Shown here: one piece after another, positions 42,947-51,975 of the stretch
Layout of the letters: each line of letters opens with the position of its first letter
How positions within the stretch are numbered: the first letter of the stretch is position 1
Assembly (NCBI GenBank): GCA_018374635.1
Contig: JAHAEW010000006.1
Location: 1-64,000, forward strand
Reading direction: 5' to 3'
Origin: Clostridiales bacterium
GTDB lineage: Bacteria > Bacillota > Clostridia > Oscillospirales > Oscillospiraceae
Length of the DNA: 64,000 nt
Notes under the pieces: generated by a model
Told to the model about the DNA's origin: nothing
What the model saw: only the letters and a program-made list of their open reading frames with translations
Databases searched by the model: none
Position numbers and translations under genes: made by a program

Positions 42947-45775
42947 ATGCTCGACCATATTTTTGTCAAAGGCGCGCGGGAAAACAACCTGAAAAACATC
43001 GATGTGGACATCCCCCGGGACAAGCTGGTGGTGCTCACCGGCCTCTCGGGCAGCGGCAAGTCCTCCCTGGCCTTTGACACCATCTACGCCGAGGGACAGC
43101 GGCGGTATGTGGAGTCCCTCTCCTCCTACGCCCGGATGTTTCTGGGCCAGATGGAGAAGCCCGATGTGGACTACATCGACGGACTCTCTCCCGCCATCTC
43201 CATCGACCAGAAGACCACCAGCAAAAACCCCCGCTCCACCGTGGGCACGGTGACCGAGATCTACGACTACCTGCGCCTCCTCTGGGCCCGGGTGGGCACT
43301 CCCCACTGTCCAAAGTGCGGCAAGGAGATCATGCAGCAGACCATCGACCAGATCATCGATCAGGTCCTCACGCTGCCCGAGGCTACCCGCATTCAGGTCA
43401 TGGCCCCCGTGGTGCGGGGGAAGAAGGGCACCCACCAGAAGCTGCTGGAGGACGCCCGCAAGTCGGGCTATGTCCGCTGCCGGGTGGACGGCTCCCTCTA
43501 CGACCTGAGCGAGACCATCGAGCTGGACAAGAACAAGAAGCACTCCATCGAGATCGTGGTGGACCGCCTGGTCATCAAGAGCGACATCGCCCGCCGACTC
43601 ACCGACAGCGTGGAGGTGGCCTCCAACCTGGCGGGGGGACTGGTGGTCATCAATGTGCTGGGGGAGGACCGGGACATCCTCTTCTCCCAAAACTACGCCT
43701 GTGAGGACTGCGGCATCTCCATCGAGGAGCTCTCGCCCCGGATGTTCTCCTTCAACAACCCCTACGGGGCCTGTCCCACCTGTACGGGCCTGGGCTCTCA
43801 GCGGAAGGTGGACCCCGACCTCATCATCCCCAACAAGGACCTCTCCATCCTGGAGGGGGCCATCACGGCCAGCGGCTGGAACAACATCAAGGGGGACGGC
43901 ATCTCCCGGATGTACTTTGACGCCCTGGCCAAGCAGTACAAATTCAAACTCTCCACCCCGGTGAAGGACCTGCCCCCCCAGGTGCTGGACGTCATCCTCT
44001 ACGGCACGAAGGGGGAAAAGCTCAAGCTCACCTACGAGCGGGAGAACGGAAAGGGCACCCTCATGCAGGCCTTTGAGGGCATCTGCAACAACCTGGAGCG
44101 GCGCTATCAGGAGACCCAGTCGGACGCGGCCCGCCGGGACCTGGAGGAGTACATGAGCGACCGGCCCTGCCCCGACTGCGGCGGCCGCCGTCTGCGGAAG
44201 GAGGCCCTGGCGGTCACGGTGGGGGGCATCAACATCGACGCATTCTGCCACAAATCCGTGACCGCCGCCCTGGACTTTGTGGAGCACCTGGAGCTGAGCG
44301 AGCAGAAAATGCGCATCGCCGACCGCATTCTGCGGGAGATCAAGTCCCGCCTGGGCTTTCTCCAGAGCGTGGGGCTCCAGTACCTGACCCTCTCCCGCTC
44401 GGCGGCAACCCTCTCGGGCGGCGAGAGCCAGCGCATCCGTCTGGCCACCCAGATCGGCTCCTCCCTGATGGGAGTGCTCTATATTCTGGACGAGCCCTCC
44501 ATCGGATTGCACCAGCGGGACAACGATATGCTGCTGGCCACTATGAAGCGCCTGCGGGACCTGGGCAACACCCTCCTGGTGGTGGAGCACGACGAGGACA
44601 CCATGCGCGCGGCCGACTACATCGTGGATATCGGCCCCGGGGCCGGTGTCCACGGCGGACAGGTGGTGGCGGCGGGCACCGCGGAAGAGGTCATGAACAC
44701 CCCCGGCTCCATCACCGGAGACTACCTCTCCGGGCGGAAGAAGATCCTCGTCCCCGCCCAGCGGAGAACGGGCAGCGGACAGTTCCTCACCGTCCGGGGG
44801 GCGGCTGAGAACAACCTGCAAAACGTGGACGTCTCCATCCCCCTGGGGACCTTTACCTGTGTCACCGGCGTGTCCGGCTCGGGCAAATCCTCCCTGGTCA
44901 ATGAGATCCTCTATAAGCGCCTGGCGGCCGACCTGAACCGGGCCAAGACCCGGCCGGGCAGGCACGCGGGCATCGAGGGGGAGGAGTTTTTGGACAAGGT
45001 CATCGACATCGACCAGTCCCCCATCGGGCGCACGCCCCGCTCCAACCCGGCCACCTATACCGGACTCTTCAACGACATCCGGGAGCTCTTTGCCTCCACC
45101 CAGGACGCCAAGGCCCGGGGCTATGGCCCGGGGCGGTTCTCCTTCAACGTGCGGGGCGGCCGGTGCGAGGCCTGCTCCGGAGACGGCCTCATCAAGATCG
45201 AGATGCACTTCCTCCCCGACATCTATGTGCCCTGCGAGGTCTGTAAGGGCAAGCGGTACAACCGGGAGACCCTGGAAGTGAAGTACAAGGGCAAGAATAT
45301 CCACGAGGTGCTGGAGATGACGGTGGAGGAGGCGCTGGGATTCTTTGAGAACCTGCCCCGCCTCTACAACAAGATCCAGACCCTCTACGAGGTGGGACTG
45401 GGCTATGTGAAGCTGGGGCAGCCCTCCACCACCCTCTCGGGCGGCGAGGCCCAGCGGGTAAAGCTGGCCACGGAGCTGGCGAAACGTTCCACCGGGAAGA
45501 CCATCTATATCCTGGACGAGCCCACCACCGGACTGCACACTGCCGATGTGCACAAGCTCATCGAGGTGCTCCAGAAGCTGGTGGATGTGGGCAACACGGT
45601 GGTGGTCATTGAGCACAACCTGGACGTGATCAAGACGGCCGACCATGTGATCGACCTGGGGCCCGAGGGCGGCGACGGCGGCGGAACTGTCGTTGCGACC
45701 GGCACCCCGGAGGAGGTGGCGGCCTGCCCGGCCTCCTACACGGGGCGGTACCTGAAACGGATGCTGGAGGGTTAA
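42947..45775 (+). CDS. uvrA: UvrABC excinuclease subunit A
   Basis: The 942-residue protein has two ABC-type ATPase modules: Walker A GLSGSGKSS near 31 and GVSGSGKSS near 643, with signatures LSGGESQRI near 488 and LSGGEAQRV near 828, and zinc modules including CPKCG near 119, CPTCTGLG near 280 and CEACSGDG/CEVCKGKR near 741-768. It finds DNA damage and loads UvrB. AAAGGAG precedes the ATG at 42947. Its stop shares bases with the stop of the convergent gene at 45772. Confidence 0.97.
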   Translation: MLDHIFVKGARENNLKNIDVDIPRDKLVVLTGLSGSGKSSLAFDTIYAEGQRRYVESLSSYARMFLGQMEKPDVDYIDGLSPAISIDQKTTSKNPRSTVGTVTEIYDYLRLLWARVGTPHCPKCGKEIMQQTIDQIIDQVLTLPEATRIQVMAPVVRGKKGTHQKLLEDARKSGYVRCRVDGSLYDLSETIELDKNKKHSIEIVVDRLVIKSDIARRLTDSVEVASNLAGGLVVINVLGEDRDILFSQNYACEDCGISIEELSPRMFSFNNPYGACPTCTGLGSQRKVDPDLIIPNKDLSILEGAITASGWNNIKGDGISRMYFDALAKQYKFKLSTPVKDLPPQVLDVILYGTKGEKLKLTYERENGKGTLMQAFEGICNNLERRYQETQSDAARRDLEEYMSDRPCPDCGGRRLRKEALAVTVGGINIDAFCHKSVTAALDFVEHLELSEQKMRIADRILREIKSRLGFLQSVGLQYLTLSRSAATLSGGESQRIRLATQIGSSLMGVLYILDEPSIGLHQRDNDMLLATMKRLRDLGNTLLVVEHDEDTMRAADYIVDIGPGAGVHGGQVVAAGTAEEVMNTPGSITGDYLSGRKKILVPAQRRTGSGQFLTVRGAAENNLQNVDVSIPLGTFTCVTGVSGSGKSSLVNEILYKRLAADLNRAKTRPGRHAGIEGEEFLDKVIDIDQSPIGRTPRSNPATYTGLFNDIRELFASTQDAKARGYGPGRFSFNVRGGRCEACSGDGLIKIEMHFLPDIYVPCEVCKGKRYNRETLEVKYKGKNIHEVLEMTVEEALGFFENLPRLYNKIQTLYEVGLGYVKLGQPSTTLSGGEAQRVKLATELAKRSTGKTIYILDEPTTGLHTADVHKLIEVLQKLVDVGNTVVVIEHNLDVIKTADHVIDLGPEGGDGGGTVVATGTPEEVAACPASYTGRYLKRMLEG

Positions 45776-46002
45776 TCCGGGTCCGATCGGAAACTCTCGG
45801 CCAGACCCAGGCCGGTGCGCAGACCCAGCAAAAAGGCCTGGAGGGAGAAAAACTCCCGGCTCTTGGCAAAGTTCTTCCGGTCCTCCGGGTCCAGATTGGA
45901 CTCCAGGAGGGAGAGCTCCATCTCATAGCCGCTCCCCGGAACGTGCTCCTCCTGGTAGGGGTAGATGTAGCGGGTGTAGAGCCAGGGTAAAAATCGGTCC
46001 AA
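45772..46002 (-). CDS. Small hypothetical protein
   Basis: The 76-residue protein is soluble, with a Tyr/aromatic N-terminal half (DRFLPWLYTRYIYPYQEEH) and a helical end (REFFSLQAFLLGLRTGLGLAESF). The start is TTG at 46002 because AGGAGGTGG lies four bases upstream and no ATG is available. Its stop overlaps that of uvrA (TTAA at 45772-45775). It is divergent from the XRE regulator and shares its operator region. The protein resembles short partner proteins of such regulators, but no family is recognised. Confidence 0.6.
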   Translation of the reverse strand: MDRFLPWLYTRYIYPYQEEHVPGSGYEMELSLLESNLDPEDRKNFAKSREFFSLQAFLLGLRTGLGLAESFRSDPD

Positions 46003-46019
46003 AATACCACCTCCTATGT

Positions 46020-46034
46020 CGTATATTTTATACG
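46020..46034. promoter_or_regulatory. Palindromic operator between the TTG-start gene and xre
   Basis: CGTATA-TTT-TATACG, a perfect 6-3-6 palindrome, sits between the two divergent genes and is a likely site for the XRE protein. Confidence 0.6.
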
Positions 46035-46067
46035 TCTTTTAATGTCGTGTCAAGTGGGTGAGAGACA

Positions 46068-46292
46068 ATGGAAAAGATTATGGAACCTTTTGGCGCCCGG
46101 CTGAAGGTCCTGCGGAAGGCAAAAAAACTCAAGCAGTCAGATATGGCCCTTCTGCTGGACTGTACAGACCGGCACTATCAACGTATGGAATATGGATATG
46201 TCAACGTACCGTCCCTCACTCTTTTGAAGCTGGCTGACTATTTCGGAGTCACCACGGACTACCTTCTGGGGCGGGATCTGTCGGAGCCGTAG
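46068..46292 (+). CDS. XRE-family HTH regulator
   Basis: The 74-residue protein is almost wholly a lambda-repressor-like HTH: LKVLRKAKKLKQSDMALLL, then DRHYQRMEYGYVNVPSLTLL and LADYFGVTTDYLLGRDL. GGTGAGAG precedes the ATG at 46068; ATG at 46080 is an alternative. It probably binds the palindrome at 46020-46034 and controls itself and the divergent small gene. No effector domain is present. Confidence 0.87.
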   Translation: MEKIMEPFGARLKVLRKAKKLKQSDMALLLDCTDRHYQRMEYGYVNVPSLTLLKLADYFGVTTDYLLGRDLSEP

Positions 46293-46340
46293 GGGCGAAA
46301 ACACATATATATGTGACTGTTTTTTCGGGAGGTAGCTGGC

Positions 46341-46574
46341 GTGGCAACATCTCAAAAGGCTGTCAATCAATATCGAAAGAAAAATTATTATACCTTTTCG
46401 GTCTCTGTTCCGGCACAGTACAGAGGGACGATCAAAGCCACTGCGGCGGCCCGGGGGGTATCGGTGTCCCGGCTGGTGTGCGACCTGTTGGGGAAGGAGC
46501 TGGGGCTGGACCTGGTTCTGGACGGGGGCTTTCCCGGCGGGAAACCCGCCGGGAAAACGGAAGAAAATTCTTGA
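46341..46574 (+). CDS. Ribbon-helix-helix small protein, copy A
   Basis: The 77-residue protein starts ATSQKAVNQYRKKNYYTFSV, gives one beta strand (YTFSVSVP), then two helices (AQYRGTIKATAAARG and VSRLVCDLLGKELG) as in Arc/MetJ RHH DNA-binding proteins, and a Gly/Lys tail (GGKPAGKTEENS). The start is GTG at 46341 after GGGAGGTA. Copy B follows 29 bases later with almost the same 3' half (see repeat). Confidence 0.72.
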   Translation: MATSQKAVNQYRKKNYYTFSVSVPAQYRGTIKATAAARGVSVSRLVCDLLGKELGLDLVLDGGFPGGKPAGKTEENS

Positions 46575-46807
46575 ATAATCGTTTTATCTGGAGGATTGCA
46601 AGCGTGGCATATTCGCAAAAGGCAGTCAATGATTTTCACCGCCGCCGTTATTACCAGATCGTTGCAAATGTGCCGATTGAATACAAAGAGACCATCAAAG
46701 CCACTGCGGCGGCCCGGGGGGTATCGGTGTCCCGGCTGGTGTGCGACCTGTTGGGGAAGGAGCTGGGGCTGGACCTGGTCCTGGACGGGGCCTTTCCCGG
46801 CGGGAAA
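46431..46807. repeat. 114-bp direct repeats in the RHH pair
   Basis: 46431-46544 and 46694-46807 are the same except at two bases, while the upstream halves of the two genes differ strongly in both DNA and protein. Confidence 0.93.
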
Positions 46808-46825
46808 ACGGGAGAAAGTTCTTAA
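46604..46825 (+). CDS. Ribbon-helix-helix small protein, copy B
   Basis: The 73-residue protein starts AYSQKAVNDFHRRRYYQIVA and then joins the same RHH helices as copy A (TIKATAAARGVSVSRLVCDL). The start is GTG at 46604 with GGAGGAT upstream. The strand residues that face the DNA in RHH proteins (YQIVANVP versus YTFSVSVP) differ between the copies while the dimer helices are identical, so heterodimers with altered DNA choice are possible (inference). Confidence 0.72.
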   Translation: MAYSQKAVNDFHRRRYYQIVANVPIEYKETIKATAAARGVSVSRLVCDLLGKELGLDLVLDGAFPGGKTGESS

Positions 46826-46852
46826 ACTTTCCTTAAATAGGCGGCTTTTGCA

Positions 46853-46881
46853 TTGACATTTCACCAGGTGGATGGTGTAAC
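46853..46881 (+). promoter_or_regulatory. Promoter of the stalk-domain protein gene
   Basis: TTGACA (46853-46858), 17 bases, TGTAAC (46876-46881). Confidence 0.65.
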
Positions 46882-46938
46882 ATGGTGCTATGAAAAGTGC
46901 CGGGATTCGGACCGGCGCTGGAAAAAGGAGGTTTCTGT

Positions 46939-48345
46939 ATGAATCGAATCTGTAAACGCCTGGGCGCGGTGGGCAGTGCCGCGGCCCTTGCGGCCACCCT
47001 GGGCGTCCCCGCCCTCGCCGCGGAGAACACCGCCGGCATCGCCGTCCAGCTGGACGGTCAGAGTGTCGCCTTCACCGACGCGGCCCCTGTGGCCAAGAGC
47101 GGACGCACCTTCCTGCCCTTCCGGGCCGTCTTTGAGGCCATGGGCGTCCAGGTGACCAGCGAGGGAAAGGACATCACCGCCGTCCGGGGGGACACCACCC
47201 TGCGCATGACCATCGGTTCTTCCACCGCCACCCTCACGCAGGGGGATAAGACCTCTACTCTCTCCATGGATGTGGCGCCCTATGTGGACAGCGCCACCTG
47301 GCGGACCTATGTGCCCGTCCGGTTTGCCGCCGAGGCCTTCGGCTGCAATGTGGGCTGGGACCAGGACGACCAGACCATCCTGATCGTGGATGTGGACAAG
47401 CTCCTGGGGGACGCCGCCTTTACCAAGATGGACCAGTATATCTCCAACCTCTATGAGAAGCAGGCGGAAAAGAACCAGGCTGCCGACGGCGCCTTCTCCA
47501 TGGGCCTGACCATGGATTCCAGCCTTACCGGAACCGAGAAGGACGTTGAAATGAAGGTGGACGGCACCGTCTCCGGCGTGAGCAGCCTGACCGCCGCCCA
47601 GCTGGCCATGGAGATGGACCTCTCCGACCTGGCCGCTCTGGCCGCCTCCGATCCCGCCGCCATGACCGAGGCGCAGATGGCGGAGCTGAAGAAGGCCCTG
47701 TCCAAGACCGAGCTGGAGCTCCGCATGGATCTGGAGATCGGCATGTACTACATCTACGCCCCCATCCTGGCCCAGCAGACCGGCGGCAGCGGCTGGTACT
47801 CCATGGACCTGAACGAACTCTTCCAGGGGAGCGGTATGGACCTGACCCAGCTGATGGGCCTGTACAAGAACTTCAGCCTGGAGGATACTCTGCGCTCCAC
47901 GCTGGCCTCCATGCCCCTCAGCGACCGGGACGCCGCCTATCCGATGCTGTCCGCGAGCGCGGACAGTTACGTGAAGCTCTTCAGTGACGGCGCGTTCAAG
48001 AAGGACGGCGATACCTACAAGGCCACCTATACCATGAGTGAGGGCGGAGCCGGAAACATCACCTATACCACCGTGCTCACCGAGCGGGATGGGGAGATCG
48101 CCTCCATGCAGATGGACATGGCTCTCTCGGCCAGCGCCGAGGGCGTGGACCTGACCACCACTGCCAAGGTCTATGCCGACAGCACCAAGAGCACCATCGA
48201 CATGGAGATGGATCTGCCCGGCATGATGAACCTGAAGCTCCAGATGGATCTGGGCTACAAGGCCACCGACAAGGAGCCTGAGACCGGTCTGCCCGCCGGC
48301 GTCACCGCCACGCCCCTGGATTTGGGGATGACGGTCATGCCCTGA
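46939..48345 (+). CDS. Secreted copper-amine-oxidase-N/stalk-domain protein
   Basis: The 468-residue protein has a signal peptide (about 1-27, ending PALAAEN), then the stalk domain of the copper amine oxidase N type (about 30-140: FLPFRAVFEAMGVQV and YVPVRFAAEAFGCNVGWD), which is common in cell-surface proteins of Clostridia. The rest (about 150-468) is a Met/Ala/Asp-rich, LolA-like or DUF-type beta domain with many short repeats. AAAAAGGAGG precedes the ATG at 46939. It is a single-gene unit with promoter and terminator. It is not an amine oxidase, because the catalytic domain is absent. Confidence 0.82.
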   Translation: MNRICKRLGAVGSAAALAATLGVPALAAENTAGIAVQLDGQSVAFTDAAPVAKSGRTFLPFRAVFEAMGVQVTSEGKDITAVRGDTTLRMTIGSSTATLTQGDKTSTLSMDVAPYVDSATWRTYVPVRFAAEAFGCNVGWDQDDQTILIVDVDKLLGDAAFTKMDQYISNLYEKQAEKNQAADGAFSMGLTMDSSLTGTEKDVEMKVDGTVSGVSSLTAAQLAMEMDLSDLAALAASDPAAMTEAQMAELKKALSKTELELRMDLEIGMYYIYAPILAQQTGGSGWYSMDLNELFQGSGMDLTQLMGLYKNFSLEDTLRSTLASMPLSDRDAAYPMLSASADSYVKLFSDGAFKKDGDTYKATYTMSEGGAGNITYTTVLTERDGEIASMQMDMALSASAEGVDLTTTAKVYADSTKSTIDMEMDLPGMMNLKLQMDLGYKATDKEPETGLPAGVTATPLDLGMTVMP

Positions 48346-48383
48346 CCGCTGAAACACGGCCCGCCGGGCCTGCCTGCACGCTG

Positions 48384-48413
48384 CGGCCCCCCGCTCCGGC
48401 GGGGGGCCTTTTG
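48384..48413 (+). terminator. Terminator after stalk-domain gene
   Basis: A ten-bp GC stem (48384-48393 / 48398-48408 region), TCCG loop, followed by TTTTG. Confidence 0.85.
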
Positions 48414-48522
48414 TATGCGGCGGGAAAACAGCGCTGTTTTCTTTTGCTGAAATATGTTACAATCATAGAGACAGAAACCGGACCCATCTGGTTTTGGAAG
48501 AACGAATTGGAGGACTTTGACG

Positions 48523-49011
48523 TTGGATCTCATGTCGTGGCTTACCGGGAACCAGGCGGGTGAGCTGGTCTTTACCATGCTGGTGTCCATGCTGCCCATC
48601 ATCGAGCTGCGGGGCGGCATCCCCTTCGGCGTGGCCCTGGGCCTCAATCCCTGGGCGGCCTTTGCGGCCAGTGTGGTGGGCAATCTGCTCCCCCTCCCCT
48701 TTATCGTGGTCTACATCCGGCGGATCTTTCTGTGGATGCGCCGCCATATGCCCCGGCTCAACGCCCTGGTGGACAAGATGGAGAAAAAAGCCCACCTGAA
48801 GGGGCGGAAGGTGACCCGGTACAAATATCTGGGCCTGATGATCTTTGTGGCCATTCCGCTGCCCGGCACAGGGGGATGGACCGGCGCGCTGGTCGCCGCC
48901 TTTCTGAACATGCCCCTGCGCAAGGCCATGCCCGCTATGGCGGGCGGAGTGGTCATCGCGGGATTTTTGGTGACCTTCCTCACGTATGTGGTGAAGATGA
49001 CCATTATCTGA
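48523..49011 (+). CDS. COG2426-type small membrane transport protein
   Basis: The 162-residue protein has four to five membrane helices with MLPIIELRGGIPFGVALGLNP near 22-42 and IPLPGTGGWTGALVAAFL near 112-129, the conserved stretches of COG2426 proteins, often labelled as small multidrug export proteins without direct proof. The start is TTG at 48523 with GGAGGA eight bases upstream; TTG 48517 is too close and ATG 48532 too far. Confidence 0.75.
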   Translation: MDLMSWLTGNQAGELVFTMLVSMLPIIELRGGIPFGVALGLNPWAAFAASVVGNLLPLPFIVVYIRRIFLWMRRHMPRLNALVDKMEKKAHLKGRKVTRYKYLGLMIFVAIPLPGTGGWTGALVAAFLNMPLRKAMPAMAGGVVIAGFLVTFLTYVVKMTII

Positions 49012-49056
49012 ACCATTTTTCCACTTCCGCATAGAATGCTGTGGAGGTGAGCGGGA

Positions 49057-49401
49057 ATGGAATCTTTTCTGCAGGCGATGGTGGCCCTTCTGGCCGCTAC
49101 GGGACTTCTGGCTCTGGCATGGCTCTGCTTTGGCAAGCTGCTCCTCCCGGTGAGCGGCGGAGCGGGGGGCGGGGCGGTCTACGCCGTGGTGCCCGTCCAG
49201 GGAGAGGCCGAGACGCTGGAGCACGATGTGCGGGGCCTGTGCTGGCTCCGGGGCGGGGCGGCCGCCCGGTTTACCATCATCATCGCGGACGCGGGGCTCA
49301 CGCCCCGGGGCCGCGCGGTGGCCCTTGCCCTGATGGGGGAGCAGGGGGGGATGGTGCTCTGTCCGCTGGAGCGGCTGGGGGAGTATCTCCGCCAGACGTG
49401 A
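49057..49401 (+). CDS. Small protein with one membrane helix, hypothetical
   Basis: The 114-residue protein has an N-terminal membrane helix (about 4-28) and a soluble Gly/Ala-rich rest with FTIIIADAGLTPRGRAVALAL near 72-92. GGAGGTGA precedes the ATG at 49057. It lies 45 bases after the COG2426 gene and 46 before recD2, so it may share their transcript. No family is recognised. Confidence 0.6.
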   Translation: MESFLQAMVALLAATGLLALAWLCFGKLLLPVSGGAGGGAVYAVVPVQGEAETLEHDVRGLCWLRGGAAARFTIIIADAGLTPRGRAVALALMGEQGGMVLCPLERLGEYLRQT

Positions 49402-49447
49402 CGCTTCTCCCGGCGGCCGGTGAGATTGAGACAAAAGGGTGATTCCG

Positions 49448-51664
49448 GTGGAACAGGTGGAAGAACAGCTCCTGATCGAGGGGACGGTGGATGCAGTCAT
49501 CTACCAGAATGAAGAAAACGGATATACAGTCCTCCGGATCGACGCCGGGGAACAGGGCGGGATCACCGTGGTGGGCTGTATGCCCGCCGTCGCCCCGGGG
49601 GAGAGCCTCTCGGTCCAGGGCCGGTGGATGCGCCACGCCTCCTACGGCGAGCAGTTCAAGGCCGAGATCATCCAGCGCCGGATGCCCGCCGGGGAGAAAG
49701 CGATCTTTGAGTACCTCGCCTCCGGCGCGGTGAAGGGCATCGGCGCGGCCACCGCCCGGCGCATGGTGGAGGAATTCGGGGAGGACGCCCTCACGGTCCT
49801 GGAGGAGCAGCCCGAGCGTCTGACCCAGATCAAGGGGATCACCCGCAAGCGTGCCCTCGCCATGGGGGAGGCCTTCCGGCTCCAGATGGGGATGCGCCGC
49901 CTGCTGGACTTCCTGGGCGAGCACGGCGTGGCCCTCCAGCTGGCCATGCCCCTCTACCGGCGCTACGGCGACCGGGCGCTGGAGGTCATACGGGGCAACC
50001 CCTACCTGCTGGTGGACGAGGAGCTGGGGGTGGAGTTCGCCCTGGCCGATCAGCTGGCCCTGGAGATGGGCATGGACGGGGAGGACCCTCAGCGCATCGA
50101 GGCCGGGCTCCTCTTTGAGCTCTCCCACAACCTGATGAACGGGCATACCTTCCTGCCCCGGAAAAAGCTGCTTCTGGCCACCGCCCAGCTCATCGGGGTG
50201 GAGGCCGAGAGCCTGGAGGACGGGCTGGAGGCCCTGATGGAGCGGGGCGAGGTGGTGCAGGAGGAGGTGGCCGGTGAGAGCGCCTGCTATCTCGCTGAAC
50301 TTCAGGAGGCGGAGGAGTATGTCTCGGCCCGGATGACCGAGATGGCCTGGCAGGAGCTGCTGCCCCCCGACGGCCTGGAGGAGATTTTGGAGCAGATTCA
50401 GCGGGAACAGGGCATTACATACGCTCCCCAGCAGCGGGAGGCGGTGCTTCTGGCGGCCCGGCGGCAGGTGATGCTCCTCACCGGCGGCCCGGGCACCGGA
50501 AAGACCACCTCCCTGCGGGGGGTGCTGGCCCTTTTTGACGCGTTGGGGCTGGAGACCGCCCTGGCCGCTCCCACCGGCCGGGCGGCCAAGCGCCTGGGGG
50601 ACCTGTGCGGGGTGGAGGCGGCCACGATCCACCGCCTGCTGGAGACCCAGTTCGATCCCGGAACCGGGCGGCTGGTCTTTGCCCATGATGAGAGCGAGCC
50701 CCTGCGGGCTGACGCGGTCATCGTGGACGAGACCTCCATGGTGGACATCGCCCTCATGCGCGCCCTGCTCTCCGCCCTGCGGAGCGACTGCCGCCTGGTG
50801 CTGGTGGGCGACCCGGACCAGCTGCCCAGCGTGGGGCCGGGGAACCTCTTCTCCGACCTCATCCGCAGCGGGGCCATCCCCACGGTGCGCCTCACCGAGA
50901 TTTTCCGGCAGGCCGCCCAGAGCGGTATCGTCATGAACGCCCACGGGGTCAACCGGGGGGAGCTCCCCGACTTGCGCAACCGGAGCTCCGACTTCTTCTT
51001 TCTCCGCCGGAAGGAGCCCGCCCGGCTGGCCGGCACGGTGGTGGAGCTGATCGCACACCGCCTGCCCGAGAACATGGGCATCCCACCCGAGCAGATCCAG
51101 GTGCTCTGTCCCACCCGCAAGACGGTGGCGGGGACGGCCTCCCTCAACCGGGCCATTCAGGAGGCGGTCAATCCCGCCGCCCCGGGCAGGGGAGAGCGGC
51201 GCTTCGGGGAGTATATCTTCCGGGAGGGGGACCGGGTCATGCAGGTGCGCAACAATTACGACCTGATGTGGAAAGACCGGGACTCCCTCACCTCCGGCAT
51301 GGGGGTGTTCAATGGGGACATCGGCCAGATTCTGGAGGTGGACAACCGCAACGAGCTCATTACGGTGGATTTTGAGGGCCGCATCGTGGAGTACTCCCCC
51401 GATATGCTGGGGGAGCTGGAACCCGCCTATGCCGTCACCGTCCACAAGGCCCAGGGCAGCGAGTACCGGGCGGTGGTGCTGGCGGTGAGCAGGGCCACCC
51501 CGCTCCTGCTGACCCGGGGAGTGCTCTACACCGCCATCACCCGGGCCAGAGAGCTGCTGGTGCTGGTGGGGGACGAGGAGGCGGTGGCCCAGATGACCGC
51601 CAACAACCGCCAGCAGCGGCGTTATTCCGGCCTGCGCTGGCGTCTGGCCCAGAATAATGGATAA
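49448..51664 (+). CDS. recD2: RecD2-type ATP-dependent 5'-3' DNA helicase
   Basis: The 738-residue protein has the RecD2 layout: an N-terminal OB-like and HhH region (about 1-180, with IKGIGAATARRM near 95), an insert, then SF1B helicase motifs: GGPGTGKTT near 348, VDETSMVD near 425, GDPDQLPSVGPGN near 455 and the UvrD-like C-terminal AYAVTVHKAQGSE near 660. It works in DNA repair without RecBC. GTG 49448 is preferred to GTG 49439 because AAGGG lies nine bases upstream. Confidence 0.92.
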   Translation: MEQVEEQLLIEGTVDAVIYQNEENGYTVLRIDAGEQGGITVVGCMPAVAPGESLSVQGRWMRHASYGEQFKAEIIQRRMPAGEKAIFEYLASGAVKGIGAATARRMVEEFGEDALTVLEEQPERLTQIKGITRKRALAMGEAFRLQMGMRRLLDFLGEHGVALQLAMPLYRRYGDRALEVIRGNPYLLVDEELGVEFALADQLALEMGMDGEDPQRIEAGLLFELSHNLMNGHTFLPRKKLLLATAQLIGVEAESLEDGLEALMERGEVVQEEVAGESACYLAELQEAEEYVSARMTEMAWQELLPPDGLEEILEQIQREQGITYAPQQREAVLLAARRQVMLLTGGPGTGKTTSLRGVLALFDALGLETALAAPTGRAAKRLGDLCGVEAATIHRLLETQFDPGTGRLVFAHDESEPLRADAVIVDETSMVDIALMRALLSALRSDCRLVLVGDPDQLPSVGPGNLFSDLIRSGAIPTVRLTEIFRQAAQSGIVMNAHGVNRGELPDLRNRSSDFFFLRRKEPARLAGTVVELIAHRLPENMGIPPEQIQVLCPTRKTVAGTASLNRAIQEAVNPAAPGRGERRFGEYIFREGDRVMQVRNNYDLMWKDRDSLTSGMGVFNGDIGQILEVDNRNELITVDFEGRIVEYSPDMLGELEPAYAVTVHKAQGSEYRAVVLAVSRATPLLLTRGVLYTAITRARELLVLVGDEEAVAQMTANNRQQRRYSGLRWRLAQNNG

Positions 51665-51711
51665 AAGTCAGAGATTTGACCGAAGTAGAGAAGCCCATAT
51701 AACAAAATATC

Positions 51712-51796
51712 TTGCACTAATAATGCACTAAATTTAAACTAAAAATGAGTGAAAGCGGATATGCTCTACTCACCACAAAGATGGAGTGTAGAGCAT
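51712..51796 (+). promoter_or_regulatory. Promoter and hairpin before the small RHH gene
   Basis: TTGCAC (51712-51717), 17 bases, TAAACT (51735-51740). TGCACTAA is repeated at 51713-51720 and 51723-51730 across the promoter. A nine-bp inverted repeat (51761-51769 / 51788-51796) lies in the leader immediately before the start. Confidence 0.6.
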
Positions 51797-51798
51797 AG

Positions 51799-51975
51799 AT
51801 GGAAGATAAAAAGCATCTGAGTATCCGCATGGACGGGGAACTGCACAATAAACTGCAATTTGTTGCGGCTTATGAGGGGCGTTCCATGAGCCGTCAGATA
51901 CTATACCTCATTAACCAATGTGTCCGCAAGTTTGAAAAGGAGCACGGCCCCATCCGGCCGGAGGACCTGGATTGA
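51799..51975 (+). CDS. Tiny Arc-type ribbon-helix-helix protein
   Basis: The 58-residue protein is a single RHH module: strand HLSIRMDG (6-13), helix ELHNKLQFVAAYEGRS and helix MSRQILYLINQCVRKFEKEHG. Arc-like proteins bind DNA as dimers. GGAG lies 12 bases before the ATG at 51799, which is a weak site; a leader hairpin is close. Its stop (51973-51975) overlaps the TTG start of comF at 51972, so the two genes are coupled. It may regulate that operon or itself. Confidence 0.72.
   Translation: MEDKKHLSIRMDGELHNKLQFVAAYEGRSMSRQILYLINQCVRKFEKEHGPIRPEDLD

Noticed and set aside
46341..46825. Toxin-antitoxin pair for the two RHH genes
   Set aside because: Both are RHH proteins of the same kind; neither resembles a toxin, and no toxin gene is adjacent on that strand.
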